From Chelatococcus sambhunathii (lineage in GTDB: Bacteria; Pseudomonadota; Alphaproteobacteria; Rhizobiales; Beijerinckiaceae), in the NCBI RefSeq assembly GCF_001418005.1, contig NZ_LIOL01000006.1, positions 1 through 64,000 of the forward strand: DNA of 64,000 nucleotides. The letters run 5' to 3'. Shown one piece after another: positions 53,690 through 62,583 of the stretch (its first letter is position 1; every line of letters starts with the position of its first letter). Made by a program: the position numbers and the translations under genes. The notes beneath the pieces were generated by a model. The model was not told the origin of the DNA. It saw only the letters and a program-made list of their open reading frames with translations, and ran no database searches.

Positions 53690-55372
53690 TCAGGACAGTT
53701 CCTCGATCAGGCGGCGGGCGATGACCTGGGCCTGGATCTCGGCAGCGCCTTCAAAGATCGACAGGATGCGCGCATCGCACAGCACGCGCGACACCGGATA
53801 TTCGAGCGCAAAGCCGTTGCCGCCGTGGATCTGCACAGCATTGTCTGCCGCCGCCCAGGCGACGCGGGCTGCCAGAAGCTTCGCCATGCCAGCCTCGAGA
53901 TCGCAACGCCGGCCCTCGTCCTTGGCGCGGGCGGCGAAATAGGTGAGCTGACGGGCAAGCATGATCTCGACCGCCATCATGACGAGCTTGTCGGCAACCC
54001 GCGGGAAGTGGATGAGGCTCTTGCCGAACTGCATCCGCTCCTCGCCATAGCGCAGGCCGAGCTCGAAGGCCGATTGCGCGACGCCAAGGGCGCGCGCCGC
54101 CGTCTGGATGCGGGCCGCCTCGAAGGTCTGCATCAGTTGCTTGAAACCCTGCCCCTCGTGCCCGCCGAGAAGATTGGCCGCCGGCACCTCGAAGCCATCG
54201 AAGGCGAGTTCGTACTCCTTCATGCCGCGATAGCCGAGCACCTCGATCTCGCCACCCGTCAACCCCGCCACCGGGAAGGGGTCTTCATCCGTGCCGCGCG
54301 GTTTCTCGGCCAGCAGGATGGAAAGGCCGCGGTGGCCGGGCTCGGCCGGGTCGGTGCGCACGAGCAGGGTCATGAGGTCGGCACGCACGGGATGCGTGAT
54401 CCAGGTCTTGTTGCCGTGGACCTTGTAGACTTCGCCCTCGCGCAGGGCGCGCGCCTTCAGGGACGCGAGGTCCGAACCGGTGTTCGGCTCCGTGAAGACC
54501 GCCGTCGGCAGGATCTCTCCGCTCGCGATCTTCGGCAGGAAACGTGCTTTCTGCTCCTCCGTGCCGCCGCCGAGGATCAGTTCGGCCGCGATCTCGGAGC
54601 GCGTGCCGAGGGAGCCGACGCCGATATAGCCGCGCGACAGCTCCTCCGAGACGACGCACATGGACACCTTGGACAGTCCCATGCCGCCGTATTGTTCGGG
54701 GATGGTGAGGCCGAAGACACCGAGCGCGGCCATGTCGGCGATGATCTCGAGCGGAATGTAGCTGTTGCTGCGATGCCAGTCCTGCGCGTGCGGCATGACC
54801 TCCGCATCGGCGAACCGGCGCATCTCGGCGCGGATGGCCTCGAGCGTCTCGTCGAGACCGGTGTCGCCGATGCTCGAGGCGCCATCGCGCTGGCGGATGA
54901 GCATCGCCAGCCGGGCACGGTTTTCAGCCGTATTGCCTTGAGCTATGAGCGTCCGCAGCGCCGGTGTACGCAAGGTGGCAAGCGCCGCTTCGTCGAAACC
55001 GAAGACATCAGGCCGCACGATCTCGCCCTGGCTCATGGGGATGCCGCCGAAGACCTGCGCGCAATATTCGCCCGCGCCTATGGCGAGGATGAGTTCCTCC
55101 ACCTCGCCGAAGCGGCCTTCCCCGGCGAGCCGATCGGCCCAGGCGGCGAGCTCGCGCACGGCCGTGGCATAGGTCGCGATCCAGGCGAGACCATGGGCCA
55201 TGTGCTGGGCGCGGTCGAGCCTGTCCGGCGCGATACGCCCCTCCATCATGACGGTGATCCGTGTCGCCTCTGTCGCGGTCCCTGTCAGTGCGCCGAGTGC
55301 CTTGGCCGCCTCGCGGGCGAGGGTGCGCAGATCGGTCGGTATCGTGCTCGCGGCAGCGGCAGGGCTCATCAT
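53690..55372 (-). CDS. mcd: (2S)-methylsuccinyl-CoA dehydrogenase
   Basis: A 560-residue acyl-CoA dehydrogenase with an extra N-terminal domain of about 160 residues, the mark of methylsuccinyl-CoA dehydrogenase. The core shows IPEQYGGMGLSKVSMCVVSEE near 232, FTEPNTGSDLASLKA near 305, YRGMKEYELAFDGF near 383 and IHGGNGFALEYPV near 523. It oxidises methylsuccinyl-CoA to mesaconyl-CoA in the ethylmalonyl-CoA pathway. It is 34 bp after the mutase gene. The catalytic glutamate is likely in the GMKEYE segment region or a family-specific place; I did not fix it. Identification rests on length and neighbours as well as motifs. Confidence 0.9.
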   Translation of the reverse strand: MMSPAAAASTIPTDLRTLAREAAKALGALTGTATEATRITVMMEGRIAPDRLDRAQHMAHGLAWIATYATAVRELAAWADRLAGEGRFGEVEELILAIGAGEYCAQVFGGIPMSQGEIVRPDVFGFDEAALATLRTPALRTLIAQGNTAENRARLAMLIRQRDGASSIGDTGLDETLEAIRAEMRRFADAEVMPHAQDWHRSNSYIPLEIIADMAALGVFGLTIPEQYGGMGLSKVSMCVVSEELSRGYIGVGSLGTRSEIAAELILGGGTEEQKARFLPKIASGEILPTAVFTEPNTGSDLASLKARALREGEVYKVHGNKTWITHPVRADLMTLLVRTDPAEPGHRGLSILLAEKPRGTDEDPFPVAGLTGGEIEVLGYRGMKEYELAFDGFEVPAANLLGGHEGQGFKQLMQTFEAARIQTAARALGVAQSAFELGLRYGEERMQFGKSLIHFPRVADKLVMMAVEIMLARQLTYFAARAKDEGRRCDLEAGMAKLLAARVAWAAADNAVQIHGGNGFALEYPVSRVLCDARILSIFEGAAEIQAQVIARRLIEELS

Positions 55373-55406
55373 GTCTCCCTTTCGTTATCGTTTCTTAATG
55401 GAGCGC

Positions 55407-57404
55407 TCAGGCATCGAGCCGGGCGCGGGCGCGCTCGACGACCCGGACGATGCCGGCCATCACCTCGTCGAGCGCATAGTCCTTCGGCGTGTAGACGGCG
55501 GAGACGCCGATGTTCTGCAGCACCAGTTCGTCCTCCGGCGGGATGATGCCGCCGACGACGACCGGAATGTGGTCCAGTCCCTCGGAGCGCAGCCGCGCCA
55601 TGACGTCGCGCACGAGCGGCACGTGGGAGCCAGAGAGGATGGAGAGGCCGATGACATGGGCATCAACCGCGCGGGCCCGGGCCACGATGTCCGCCGGGGT
55701 CTGGCGGATGCCGTCGTAGGTCACGTCCATGCCGACATCGCGGGCGCGCAGGGCCACCTGCTCGGCACCGTTGGAATGGCCGTCGAGCCCCGGCTTGCCG
55801 ACGACGAGGCGCGGCGGACCGCCGAGCTTTTCCGCAAGATCAGCCACCAGCAGGCGCACATCGCGGTCGACCTCGGGCGAGCGCGTCTCAATGGAGACGC
55901 CGGTCGGCGCACGGTATTCGCCGAAGACGCGGCGCAGGGTCTCGCCCCATTCGCCGGTGGTGACGCCGGCACGGGCGCAGCGGATCGATGGCTCCATGAT
56001 GTTGCGCGCCTCGCGCGCCGCGGCCTCGAGATCGGAAAGCGCCGCCGCAACCTCGCTGCCGTTGCGCCGGGCCCGCCACTCCCTGAGCCGGGCCACGGCC
56101 TCCATCTCGACCGTCTCCGGCACGGTGAGAATGGCCCCCTCCCCAGCCAGGAGCGGGGAAGGCTCGCTCTCCGTCCAGCGGTTGACACCGACGACGACCT
56201 GCTCGCCCGCCTCGATGGCAGCGAGCCGGGCCGCATTCGATTCAACGAGCGCCCGCTTGAGATAGCCGGTCTCGACCGCGGCGACGGCCCCGCCGAGCGA
56301 CTCGATGCGGGCGAGTTCCGCCCGCGCCGCATCCTTCAACGCCTCTGCCTTCTCCTCGATCACGCGGGAACCGTCGAAGATGTCGTCATATTCGAGCAGG
56401 TCCGTCTCGTAGGCCATGATCTGCTGCATGCGCAGCGACCATTGCTGGTCGAAGGTACGCGGCAGGCCGAGCGCCTCGTTCCACGCGGGCAACTGCACGG
56501 CGCGCGCGCGCGCCTTCTTGGAGAGCACGACGGCGAGCATCTCGATGAGGATGCGGTAGACGTTGTTCTCGGGCTGCTGCTCGGTGAGGCCGAGGGAATT
56601 GACCTGAACGCCGTAGCGGAAGAGGCGCTTTTTCGCATCCGTGATGCCGTAACGATCGACGCAGATCTCATCCCACAGTTCCGCGAAGGCGCGCATCTTG
56701 CAGAGCTCGGTGATGAAGCGCATGCCCGCGTTGACGAAGAAGGAAATGCGCCCGACGACCTCGGCGAAGGTCTCCTCATCCACCTCGCCGCTACCCCGCA
56801 CGGTGTCGAGGACGGCAATGGCCGTGGCGAGCGCGAACGACAACTCCTGCACGGGTGTCGCGCCCGCCTCCTGCAGGTGGTAGGAGCAGACGTTCATCGG
56901 ATTCCACTTCGGCACCTCACGCGTCGTGAACAACACGATGTCCTTGGTGAGGCGCATCGACGGCACCGGCGGGAAGACATAGGTGCCGCGCGAGAGATAT
57001 TCCTTGACGATGTCGTTCTGCGTCGTGCCCGCGAGGCGCCCTCGCGCGGCACCCTGCCCGTCAGCAACAGCGATGTAGAGCGACAGCAGCCACGCCGCCG
57101 TCGCATTGATCGTCATGGAGGTGTTCATCTCCGCGAGCGGGATGCCCTCGAAGAGGGTGCGCATGTCGCCGATATGGGCGATGGAGACACCGACCTTGCC
57201 TACCTCGCCGCGAGCGAGCGCATGGTCCGGGTCGTAACCGGTCTGCGTCGGCAGGTCGAAGGCGACCGACAGACCGGTCTGGCCGCGCGCGAGATTGGTG
57301 CGGTAGAGCCGGTTTGATTCCGCCGCCGTCGAATGGCCCGCGTAGGTGCGGAAGATCCAGGGCCTGTCCCGGTGCGGGCGCGCGCCGCCGTCTCGCTCGC
57401 TCAT
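55407..57404 (-). CDS. ecm: Ethylmalonyl-CoA mutase (MeaA type)
   Basis: A 665-residue coenzyme B12-dependent mutase in a single chain, shorter than methylmalonyl-CoA mutase. The N-terminal barrel begins RPWIFRTYAGHSTAAESNRLYR and has GLSVAFDLPTQTGYDPDH near 45-62. The C-terminal cobalamin domain carries the DxHxxG ligand motif in GKPGLDGHSNGAEQ near 544-557 and GGIIPPEDELVLQ near 615. It converts ethylmalonyl-CoA to methylsuccinyl-CoA. The gene name meaA is used in older literature. It is divergent from ccr and followed by mcd, which supports the assignment over other mutases. Confidence 0.93.
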   Translation of the reverse strand: MSERDGGARPHRDRPWIFRTYAGHSTAAESNRLYRTNLARGQTGLSVAFDLPTQTGYDPDHALARGEVGKVGVSIAHIGDMRTLFEGIPLAEMNTSMTINATAAWLLSLYIAVADGQGAARGRLAGTTQNDIVKEYLSRGTYVFPPVPSMRLTKDIVLFTTREVPKWNPMNVCSYHLQEAGATPVQELSFALATAIAVLDTVRGSGEVDEETFAEVVGRISFFVNAGMRFITELCKMRAFAELWDEICVDRYGITDAKKRLFRYGVQVNSLGLTEQQPENNVYRILIEMLAVVLSKKARARAVQLPAWNEALGLPRTFDQQWSLRMQQIMAYETDLLEYDDIFDGSRVIEEKAEALKDAARAELARIESLGGAVAAVETGYLKRALVESNAARLAAIEAGEQVVVGVNRWTESEPSPLLAGEGAILTVPETVEMEAVARLREWRARRNGSEVAAALSDLEAAAREARNIMEPSIRCARAGVTTGEWGETLRRVFGEYRAPTGVSIETRSPEVDRDVRLLVADLAEKLGGPPRLVVGKPGLDGHSNGAEQVALRARDVGMDVTYDGIRQTPADIVARARAVDAHVIGLSILSGSHVPLVRDVMARLRSEGLDHIPVVVGGIIPPEDELVLQNIGVSAVYTPKDYALDEVMAGIVRVVERARARLDA

Positions 57405-57531
57405 GCCGTCTCCCCATCATGCGCTCGCGGGTTCGTTTTTCCCGCGCTGCTGTTCTGACGTCATGGTGCGGCGCAGCAACCCGCGCTGCAAGCGCAAAAT
57501 GCCGGATTGGCCGAAGGTCGAATGCAACCGG

Positions 57532-57547
57532 CGCCCGCCAACGGGCG
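57532..57547 (+). promoter_or_regulatory. Inverted repeat in the ccr/ecm divergent promoter
   Basis: CGCCCG-CCAA-CGGGCG is a 6-bp perfect inverted repeat followed by TTTT. It lies just upstream of the predicted ccr -10 and could be an operator or, on an RNA from further upstream, a weak terminator. Another palindrome, GCGCT-GCA-AGCGC, is at 57483-57495. Confidence 0.35.
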
Positions 57548-57570
57548 TTTTCGCTTTCGCTGCATCGCAA

Positions 57571-57576
57571 TATCAT
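57571..57576 (+). promoter_or_regulatory. Predicted -10 element of ccr
   Basis: TATCAT matches five of six bases of the sigma-70 -10 hexamer. It lies about 80 bp before ccr, in an AT-richer patch (GCAATATCATTCATTCTG). The -35 at the right distance (TTTTCG) is poor, which would fit a promoter needing an activator. Confidence 0.4.
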
Positions 57577-57656
57577 TCATTCTGTCCATGGCGCAGCGCA
57601 GCAGAGCCCCGTCATCAAGAGGGCGCGCCGGGGAAACACGAACGACAGGAGGCCGC

Positions 57657-58946
57657 ATGAACGCCACAGCCAGAGCGACCACCGCGGGCGGCACGGACGA
57701 GCGCAAGGACCTTTACGCCATCGGCGAGATTCCGCCTCTCGGCCATGTGCCGGCGAAGATGCATGCCTGGGCCATCCGCAAGGAGCGGCACGGGCCACCG
57801 GAAGAATCGATGCAGCTCGAAGTTGTGCCGACCTGGACCATCGGCGACGACGAGGTGCTGGTGCTCGTGATGGCCGCCGGCGTCAACTACAATGGCGTCT
57901 GGGCCGCGCTCGGCCAGCCGATTTCGGTGCTCGACGTCCACAAGCAGCCATACCATGTGGCCGGCTCCGACGCCGCCGGCATCGTCTGGGCCGTCGGCTC
58001 CAAGGTGAGACGCTGGAAGGTTGGCGACGAAGTCGTCGTGCACTGCAACCAGGACGACGGCGACGACGAGGAGTGCAACGGCGGCGATCCGATGTTCTCG
58101 CCCTCGCAGCGCATCTGGGGCTATGAGACGCCGGACGGCTCCTTCGGCCAGTTCTGCCGCGTGCAGTCGCGCCAGCTCATGGAGCGGCCGAAGCACCTGA
58201 CGTGGGAGGAATGCGCCTCCTACACGCTGACCCTCGCCACCGCCTACCGCATGCTCTTCGGCCACGCGCCGCATACGCTGAAGCCCGGCGACAACGTGCT
58301 CGTCTGGGGCGCCTCGGGGGGGCTCGGCGTTTTCGGCGTGCAGCTGTGCGCCGCCGCCGGCGCCAATGCCATCGGCATCATCTCCGACGAGGACAAGCGC
58401 GACTACGTGCTCGGCCTCGGCGCCAAGGGCGTCATCAACCGCAGGGACTTCAACTGCTGGGGGCAATTGCCCAAGGTGAACTCGCCCGAATATGCCGCCT
58501 GGACGCAGGAGGCGCGCAAGTTCGGCAAGGCGATCTGGGACATCACCGGCCGGCAAGACGTCGATATCGTCTTCGAGCACCCGGGCGAACAGACCTTCCC
58601 GGTCTCGACCCTGGTCGTGAAGCGCGGCGGCATGGTGGTGTTCTGCGCCGGCACAACCGGATTCAACCTCACCTTCGACGCCCGCTACGTCTGGATGCGG
58701 CAGAAGCGCATCCAGGGCTCCCACTTCGCCCATCTCAAGCAGGCTGCCGCCGCCAACAAATTCGTCGTCGACCGGCGTATCGACCCATGCATGTCCGAAG
58801 TCCTCTCCTGGCACGAGATCCCGGCCGCGCATACCAAGATGTGGAAGAATGAGCACAAGCCCGGCAACATGGCCGTGCTCGTCAATGCGCCGCGGCCCGG
58901 CCTGCGGAGCTTCGACGACGTGCTGGAGGCAGCGCGAGAAGGTTGA
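57657..58946 (+). CDS. ccr: Crotonyl-CoA carboxylase/reductase
   Basis: A 429-residue medium-chain dehydrogenase/reductase that reductively carboxylates crotonyl-CoA to ethylmalonyl-CoA with NADPH and CO2. The CO2-pocket asparagine lies in AAGVNYNGVWAALG near 74-87, the acidic loop HCNQDDGDDEECNGGDPMFSPSQRIWG near 123-149, the NADP motif VWGASGGLGVFGVQLC near 218-233, and IFEHPGEQTFPVS-like near 300. All are typical of CCR. The start at 57657 follows ACAGGAGG. It is divergent from ecm and mcd, giving the pathway's three characteristic enzymes in one locus. Confidence 0.97.
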   Translation: MNATARATTAGGTDERKDLYAIGEIPPLGHVPAKMHAWAIRKERHGPPEESMQLEVVPTWTIGDDEVLVLVMAAGVNYNGVWAALGQPISVLDVHKQPYHVAGSDAAGIVWAVGSKVRRWKVGDEVVVHCNQDDGDDEECNGGDPMFSPSQRIWGYETPDGSFGQFCRVQSRQLMERPKHLTWEECASYTLTLATAYRMLFGHAPHTLKPGDNVLVWGASGGLGVFGVQLCAAAGANAIGIISDEDKRDYVLGLGAKGVINRRDFNCWGQLPKVNSPEYAAWTQEARKFGKAIWDITGRQDVDIVFEHPGEQTFPVSTLVVKRGGMVVFCAGTTGFNLTFDARYVWMRQKRIQGSHFAHLKQAAAANKFVVDRRIDPCMSEVLSWHEIPAAHTKMWKNEHKPGNMAVLVNAPRPGLRSFDDVLEAAREG

Positions 58947-59032
58947 GTGACCCCCGGACGGTGCTGCGGGCCGATCCATCCGGAGCCCGGCGGATCGCCC
59001 GTGGCGCCACCGCCGGGGTCGGCCTCTCCGCC

Positions 59033-59118
59033 GTCCTGGACGGGCTTGCCCCGGCCATCCACGTCTTGGGCCTCGCACGATCGTCGCGGCATGGATGCCC
59101 CCGACGAGTGGTCATGAC
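59033..59118 (+). repeat. Dispersed two-hairpin repeat, copy E (degenerate)
   Basis: The first arm GACGGGCTTGCCCCGGCCATCCACGTC and the second GCATGGATGCCCCCGACGAG, ending GGTCATGAC, match the family, but the second hairpin has decayed. It lies between the convergent ccr and BrkB-type genes. Confidence 0.7.
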
Positions 59119-59174
59119 GGTGGAAAGCTCGCCCCTCGCTACACTAGGCTTCTGCAGTCCTTGGCCTCACTCCG

Positions 59175-60026
59175 CTACAAGCCGCCATCGTCCACCTCGC
59201 GCTCGCGGATCAGCGCGGCGTTGAGCTCGCCGCCAAAGATGAAGATGGCGGACAGGATATAGAGGAAGACGAGCACGATCATGCCGGAGGCGAGGCCGGC
59301 ATAGGTCGACACGTAATTGGTGGCGAAGCCCTCGAGATAGAGGCCGAAGGCGGTGCCGCCGATGAGCCAGAGCACCAGGGTCGCAGCGATGCCCGGCAGC
59401 ACCGACCTCACGCTGCGCCGCCCGCCCGGCAGGAGGAGATGGGCAATAAGCAGGGCCACGACGATGACGATCGTCGCCACGGCAAAGCGCGCCGTGACGA
59501 TGAGCGGACCGAGCGGGCGCAGTGCCGGCACCTCGGCGACGATCGCGCGCCAGGCAAGCGGACCGAAGACGACGAGGAGGGCGAAGACCATGAGCGCGAT
59601 GGCTCCGACGAGGACGTAGGCGATCGCCTCGAGCCGTGTCAGCCACCAGGGCCTCCAGTCGTAGCAGTCATAGGCGCGATTAAGGCCGATGCGCAGCGAT
59701 TCGACGCCGTTCGAGGAGAAATAGACCGCAAGGAGAGCGCCGACCGTCAGGAGGTCGCGCCGCTGCTGGGTCATGACCTTGCGCACCTCGCCGGCCACCG
59801 AACCGGCAACCTCGCTCGGCCAGGTTTCGAAGATGAGGTCGGCGACGCCGCGGGCAAGATCGGTCGAGCCGATGAAACCGGCGAGCGCCGTGACGAGAAT
59901 GAGGAACGGAAAGAGCGACATCAGGCCGGACAAGGCGATGTGGCTCGCGATCGCCCAGCCATCATGATCATTGAACCGTTCGAAGGCCCGCCAGAGGACG
60001 CGTGCCGAAATGGCTATCGCCTTCAC
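59175..60026 (-). CDS. YihY/BrkB-family membrane protein
   Basis: A 283-residue inner-membrane protein with about six helices. It has the family pattern DHDGWAIASHIALSGLMSLFPFLI near 20-43, YFSSNGVESLRIGLNRAYD near 100-118, and VFLYILSAIFIFGGELNAALI near 254-275. Once annotated as ribonuclease BN, the family is now regarded as membrane proteins of unclear transport function. It starts with GTG at 60026 behind AAGGGGAG. It is divergent from a DMT transporter. Confidence 0.9.
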   Translation of the reverse strand: MKAIAISARVLWRAFERFNDHDGWAIASHIALSGLMSLFPFLILVTALAGFIGSTDLARGVADLIFETWPSEVAGSVAGEVRKVMTQQRRDLLTVGALLAVYFSSNGVESLRIGLNRAYDCYDWRPWWLTRLEAIAYVLVGAIALMVFALLVVFGPLAWRAIVAEVPALRPLGPLIVTARFAVATIVIVVALLIAHLLLPGGRRSVRSVLPGIAATLVLWLIGGTAFGLYLEGFATNYVSTYAGLASGMIVLVFLYILSAIFIFGGELNAALIREREVDDGGL

Positions 60027-60265
60027 CGTCGCTCCCCTTGCACGGCGGCCTTTCGCCTCGTGACCTGCATCGCTCCTCCCGGCGCTCGCCCGCCAAGTTC
60101 GGCATTCCGGCCGCCGCTGACAAGTCGCATGGCAAGCCGGATGGCGACCGGACACATGGTCGCACGGCTGTGTGGCCGCCCCGACATTGCGGCTCGGCCG
60201 CCGCCATGGTTGGGTGCAGCCCCTTCTCGACAACGGATCGACCTGCCTTGCCGTTCCCGCCCTCC

Positions 60266-61129
60266 ATGCCCGCCGAACGGCTGATGCCGGCGCTTTTCGT
60301 CGTCATCTGGGCGACAGGCTTCGTCGTGGCGCGCCTCGTCGCGCCCCATGCCGAGCCGTTCACCTTCCTCTTCATCCGCTATTGCCTTACCATAGCCGTG
60401 CTCGGTGGCCTGTGCCTCGCCGTTGGCGCGCCCTGGCCGCGGACGGCGCGCGGCTGGCGCGACGGCCTCGTGGCCGGCGTGCTGCTGCACGGCGTCTATC
60501 TCGGCGGCGTGTTCTGGTCCGTCGGCCACGGCCTGCCGGCTGGCATCGCCGCGCTCATCGCCGGCATGCAGCCGCTGCTCACCGGGGCGCTCGCCGGGCC
60601 CCTCATCGGCGAAAGGGTCAGCCCACGGCGCTGGCTCGGCATCATCACCGGCTTTGCGGGCGCCCTCCTTGTGCTCGTGCCGAAGCTCGGCGGGGTCGAC
60701 GGCCTCGCGCCGATGGCGGTACTTGCCTGCTCGCTCGGCATGGTGTCCATCACCATGGGAACGTTCTGGCAGAAGCGGACGGGCGCCGGCTCGGACCTGC
60801 GCACCAACGCCGTCGTGCAGTTCATCGGGGCGGCGCTCGTGACCCTGCCGGCCATGCTGCTCGCCGGGGACATGCGCTTCGACCCAGCGCCGCCCGCGCT
60901 TGCCGGCCTCGCCTGGGCGGTCGTCGTCCTGTCGATCGGGGGCATCCTCCTGCTGATGCACCTCATTCGCCGGGGCGCAGTGGCGGGTGTCGCCTCCCTG
61001 CTCTATCTGGTGCCGCCGGTGTCGGCCGTCATGGCCTTCCTTATCTTCGGCGAGAGCCTCGCGCCGCTGCAGATGCTGGGCATGGCCATCGCCGCCGTCG
61101 GCGTCGCCATCGCGAGCCGCGGCGCTTAA
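60266..61129 (+). CDS. DMT-superfamily (EamA) transporter
   Basis: A 287-residue protein with ten predicted helices in two EamA repeats, the first starting LMPALFVVIWATGFVVARLVAPH and the second near MAVLACSLGMVSITMGTFWQKR. LYLVPPVSAVMAFLIFGES near 250-268 is typical of the second repeat. Members export metabolites or amino acids. The start at 60266 is favoured by topology; no strong ribosome site was seen. Its stop overlaps the convergent GNAT gene by four bases. Confidence 0.92.
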   Translation: MPAERLMPALFVVIWATGFVVARLVAPHAEPFTFLFIRYCLTIAVLGGLCLAVGAPWPRTARGWRDGLVAGVLLHGVYLGGVFWSVGHGLPAGIAALIAGMQPLLTGALAGPLIGERVSPRRWLGIITGFAGALLVLVPKLGGVDGLAPMAVLACSLGMVSITMGTFWQKRTGAGSDLRTNAVVQFIGAALVTLPAMLLAGDMRFDPAPPALAGLAWAVVVLSIGGILLLMHLIRRGAVAGVASLLYLVPPVSAVMAFLIFGESLAPLQMLGMAIAAVGVAIASRGA

Positions 61130-61647
61130 GACGCGATCATGCTCCACATGTAGAGCGCATCCTCGCCGTAGCTGGCGAGCTTGTCGGCAAGTCCCGGTGC
61201 GTCGGCCGCCACGAAGCCGTGGCGCTGCCAGAATGCAGCGGAATTGTTGACGGCCACGAGCGAGAGGTTGTCGGCTCCCGCGATCCGCGCCTGCCGCACG
61301 AGATGGGGCAGCGCGGCTGCGGCAGCGCCGGTGCCGCGACCGGGCGGCAACAGGGCGATGTCGTGCAGATAATAGGTGGTCGCGACCGGCGGCAGACGGC
61401 CGAGGAGGCTGTCGAGCGGCGGGGGCGCGCCAGCGTGCCAGGGATGGCTGAGGAGATAGCCGGCCGCCTCGCCGTCCCGCTCCAGGATCAGGCAGCCGGC
61501 CGGGAAGAGCGCAAGGCGCTCGGCGAAGACCTCTGGCCGTTCGGGAAAGCCCGGATGCACCGCCCGCGCGATGGCATCGACCTCCGGCAGGTCCGTCACC
61601 GTCATGGGCCGCCAGCCGGCGCCGGCGGCATCGCTGCCCTCGATCAT
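61126..61647 (-). CDS. GNAT-family N-acetyltransferase
   Basis: A 173-residue GNAT protein. The acetyl-CoA loop is LPPGRGTGAAAAALPHLVRQA near 101-121, preceded by the strand YYLHDIALLP and followed by LVAVNNSAAFWQRHGF near 130-145. The acceptor substrate is unknown. It lies 5 bp after the ubiG stop on the same strand, so it is probably co-transcribed with it. Confidence 0.9.
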   Translation of the reverse strand: MIEGSDAAGAGWRPMTVTDLPEVDAIARAVHPGFPERPEVFAERLALFPAGCLILERDGEAAGYLLSHPWHAGAPPPLDSLLGRLPPVATTYYLHDIALLPPGRGTGAAAAALPHLVRQARIAGADNLSLVAVNNSAAFWQRHGFVAADAPGLADKLASYGEDALYMWSMIAS

Positions 61648-61652
61648 CGTAC

Positions 61653-62438
61653 CTAAGCGCCGGCCTCGCCCGGCCGGGCGGCGACCAGCATGTAGTTGAC
61701 ATCGAGATCGCGCGACGGACGCCAGCTGTCGGCAAGCGGATTGTAGACCACGCCGGTGCGGTCGAGCACAGAGAGGCCGCCGTCCTCGATGGCGTCGGTG
61801 AGCTCGTCCGGCGTGACGAACTTCTCCCAGGAATGGGTGCCGCGCGGCAACCAGCGCAGGACATATTCCGCGCCGACGATGGCGAGCGCATAGGACTTCA
61901 GCGTGCGGTTGATGGTCGCCATGAAGAGCAGGCCGCCCGGTTTCACCACCGCGCAGCAGGCCGCGACGAAGGCGCCGACGTCGGCAACATGCTCCACCAC
62001 CTCCATGGCGCAGACGATATCGAAGCGTTCGCCACGTGCGGCAAGGGCCTCCACCGTCTCATCGCGATAGGCGATGGAAAGGCCCGCACGCTCCGCATGC
62101 AGGCGCGCCACCTCCACATTGGTGGTGGCGGGGTCGAGCCCCGTGACCTCCGCCCCGAGGCGCGCCAGAGGCTCGCACAGCAGCCCGCCGCCGCAGCCGA
62201 TGTCGACCACCGAAAGATCCTGCAGGCAGGTCAGGCTCGCCGGGTCGCGGCCGAAATGCCGCGCCGCCTCGTCGCGGATATAGCCGACGCGGACCGGGTT
62301 GAACTTGTGCAGCACGCGCATCGATCCGCGCGGGTCCCACCAGGTGTCGGCGAGCGCGGCGAAGCGCGCCACCTCCCGCTCATCCACCGTGCGGCGCTCA
62401 CCCGTGCCGTGCCGCGGCTCGCTCCTCGTTCCAGCCAT
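61653..62438 (-). CDS. ubiG: Ubiquinone biosynthesis O-methyltransferase UbiG
   Basis: A 261-residue SAM-dependent methyltransferase acting twice in ubiquinone synthesis. The SAM motif is VVDIGCGGGLLCEPLARLGA near 78-97, and the family patterns FAALADTWWDPRGSMRVLHKFNPVR near 26-50 and ATINRTLKSYALAIVGAEYVLRWLPRGTH near 175-203 are complete. The start at 62438 follows GTGAGGG. It is divergent from lysC. Confidence 0.96.
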   Translation of the reverse strand: MAGTRSEPRHGTGERRTVDEREVARFAALADTWWDPRGSMRVLHKFNPVRVGYIRDEAARHFGRDPASLTCLQDLSVVDIGCGGGLLCEPLARLGAEVTGLDPATTNVEVARLHAERAGLSIAYRDETVEALAARGERFDIVCAMEVVEHVADVGAFVAACCAVVKPGGLLFMATINRTLKSYALAIVGAEYVLRWLPRGTHSWEKFVTPDELTDAIEDGGLSVLDRTGVVYNPLADSWRPSRDLDVNYMLVAARPGEAGA

Positions 62439-62472
62439 GTCCCTCACCCTCGTCCGGGGGCCTTTCCCGCCG

Positions 62473-62504
62473 TTGACACGGCAGGGGGCTCCCGTCATCT
62501 ATAC
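62473..62504 (+). promoter_or_regulatory. Predicted lysC promoter
   Basis: A perfect TTGACA at 62473-62478 is followed by an AT-richer ATCTATAC at 62497-62504, which could hold the -10 with slightly long spacing. It lies about 80 bp before lysC, in the divergent gap with ubiG. Confidence 0.45.
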
Positions 62505-62583
62505 GCGCCTTTTGCGTGCTTGGCGCCAGGCTCCTGGTCGCTGTAGCACCTTCCGTCGTCCTGTAAATGGTGTCAGTCCTGCC

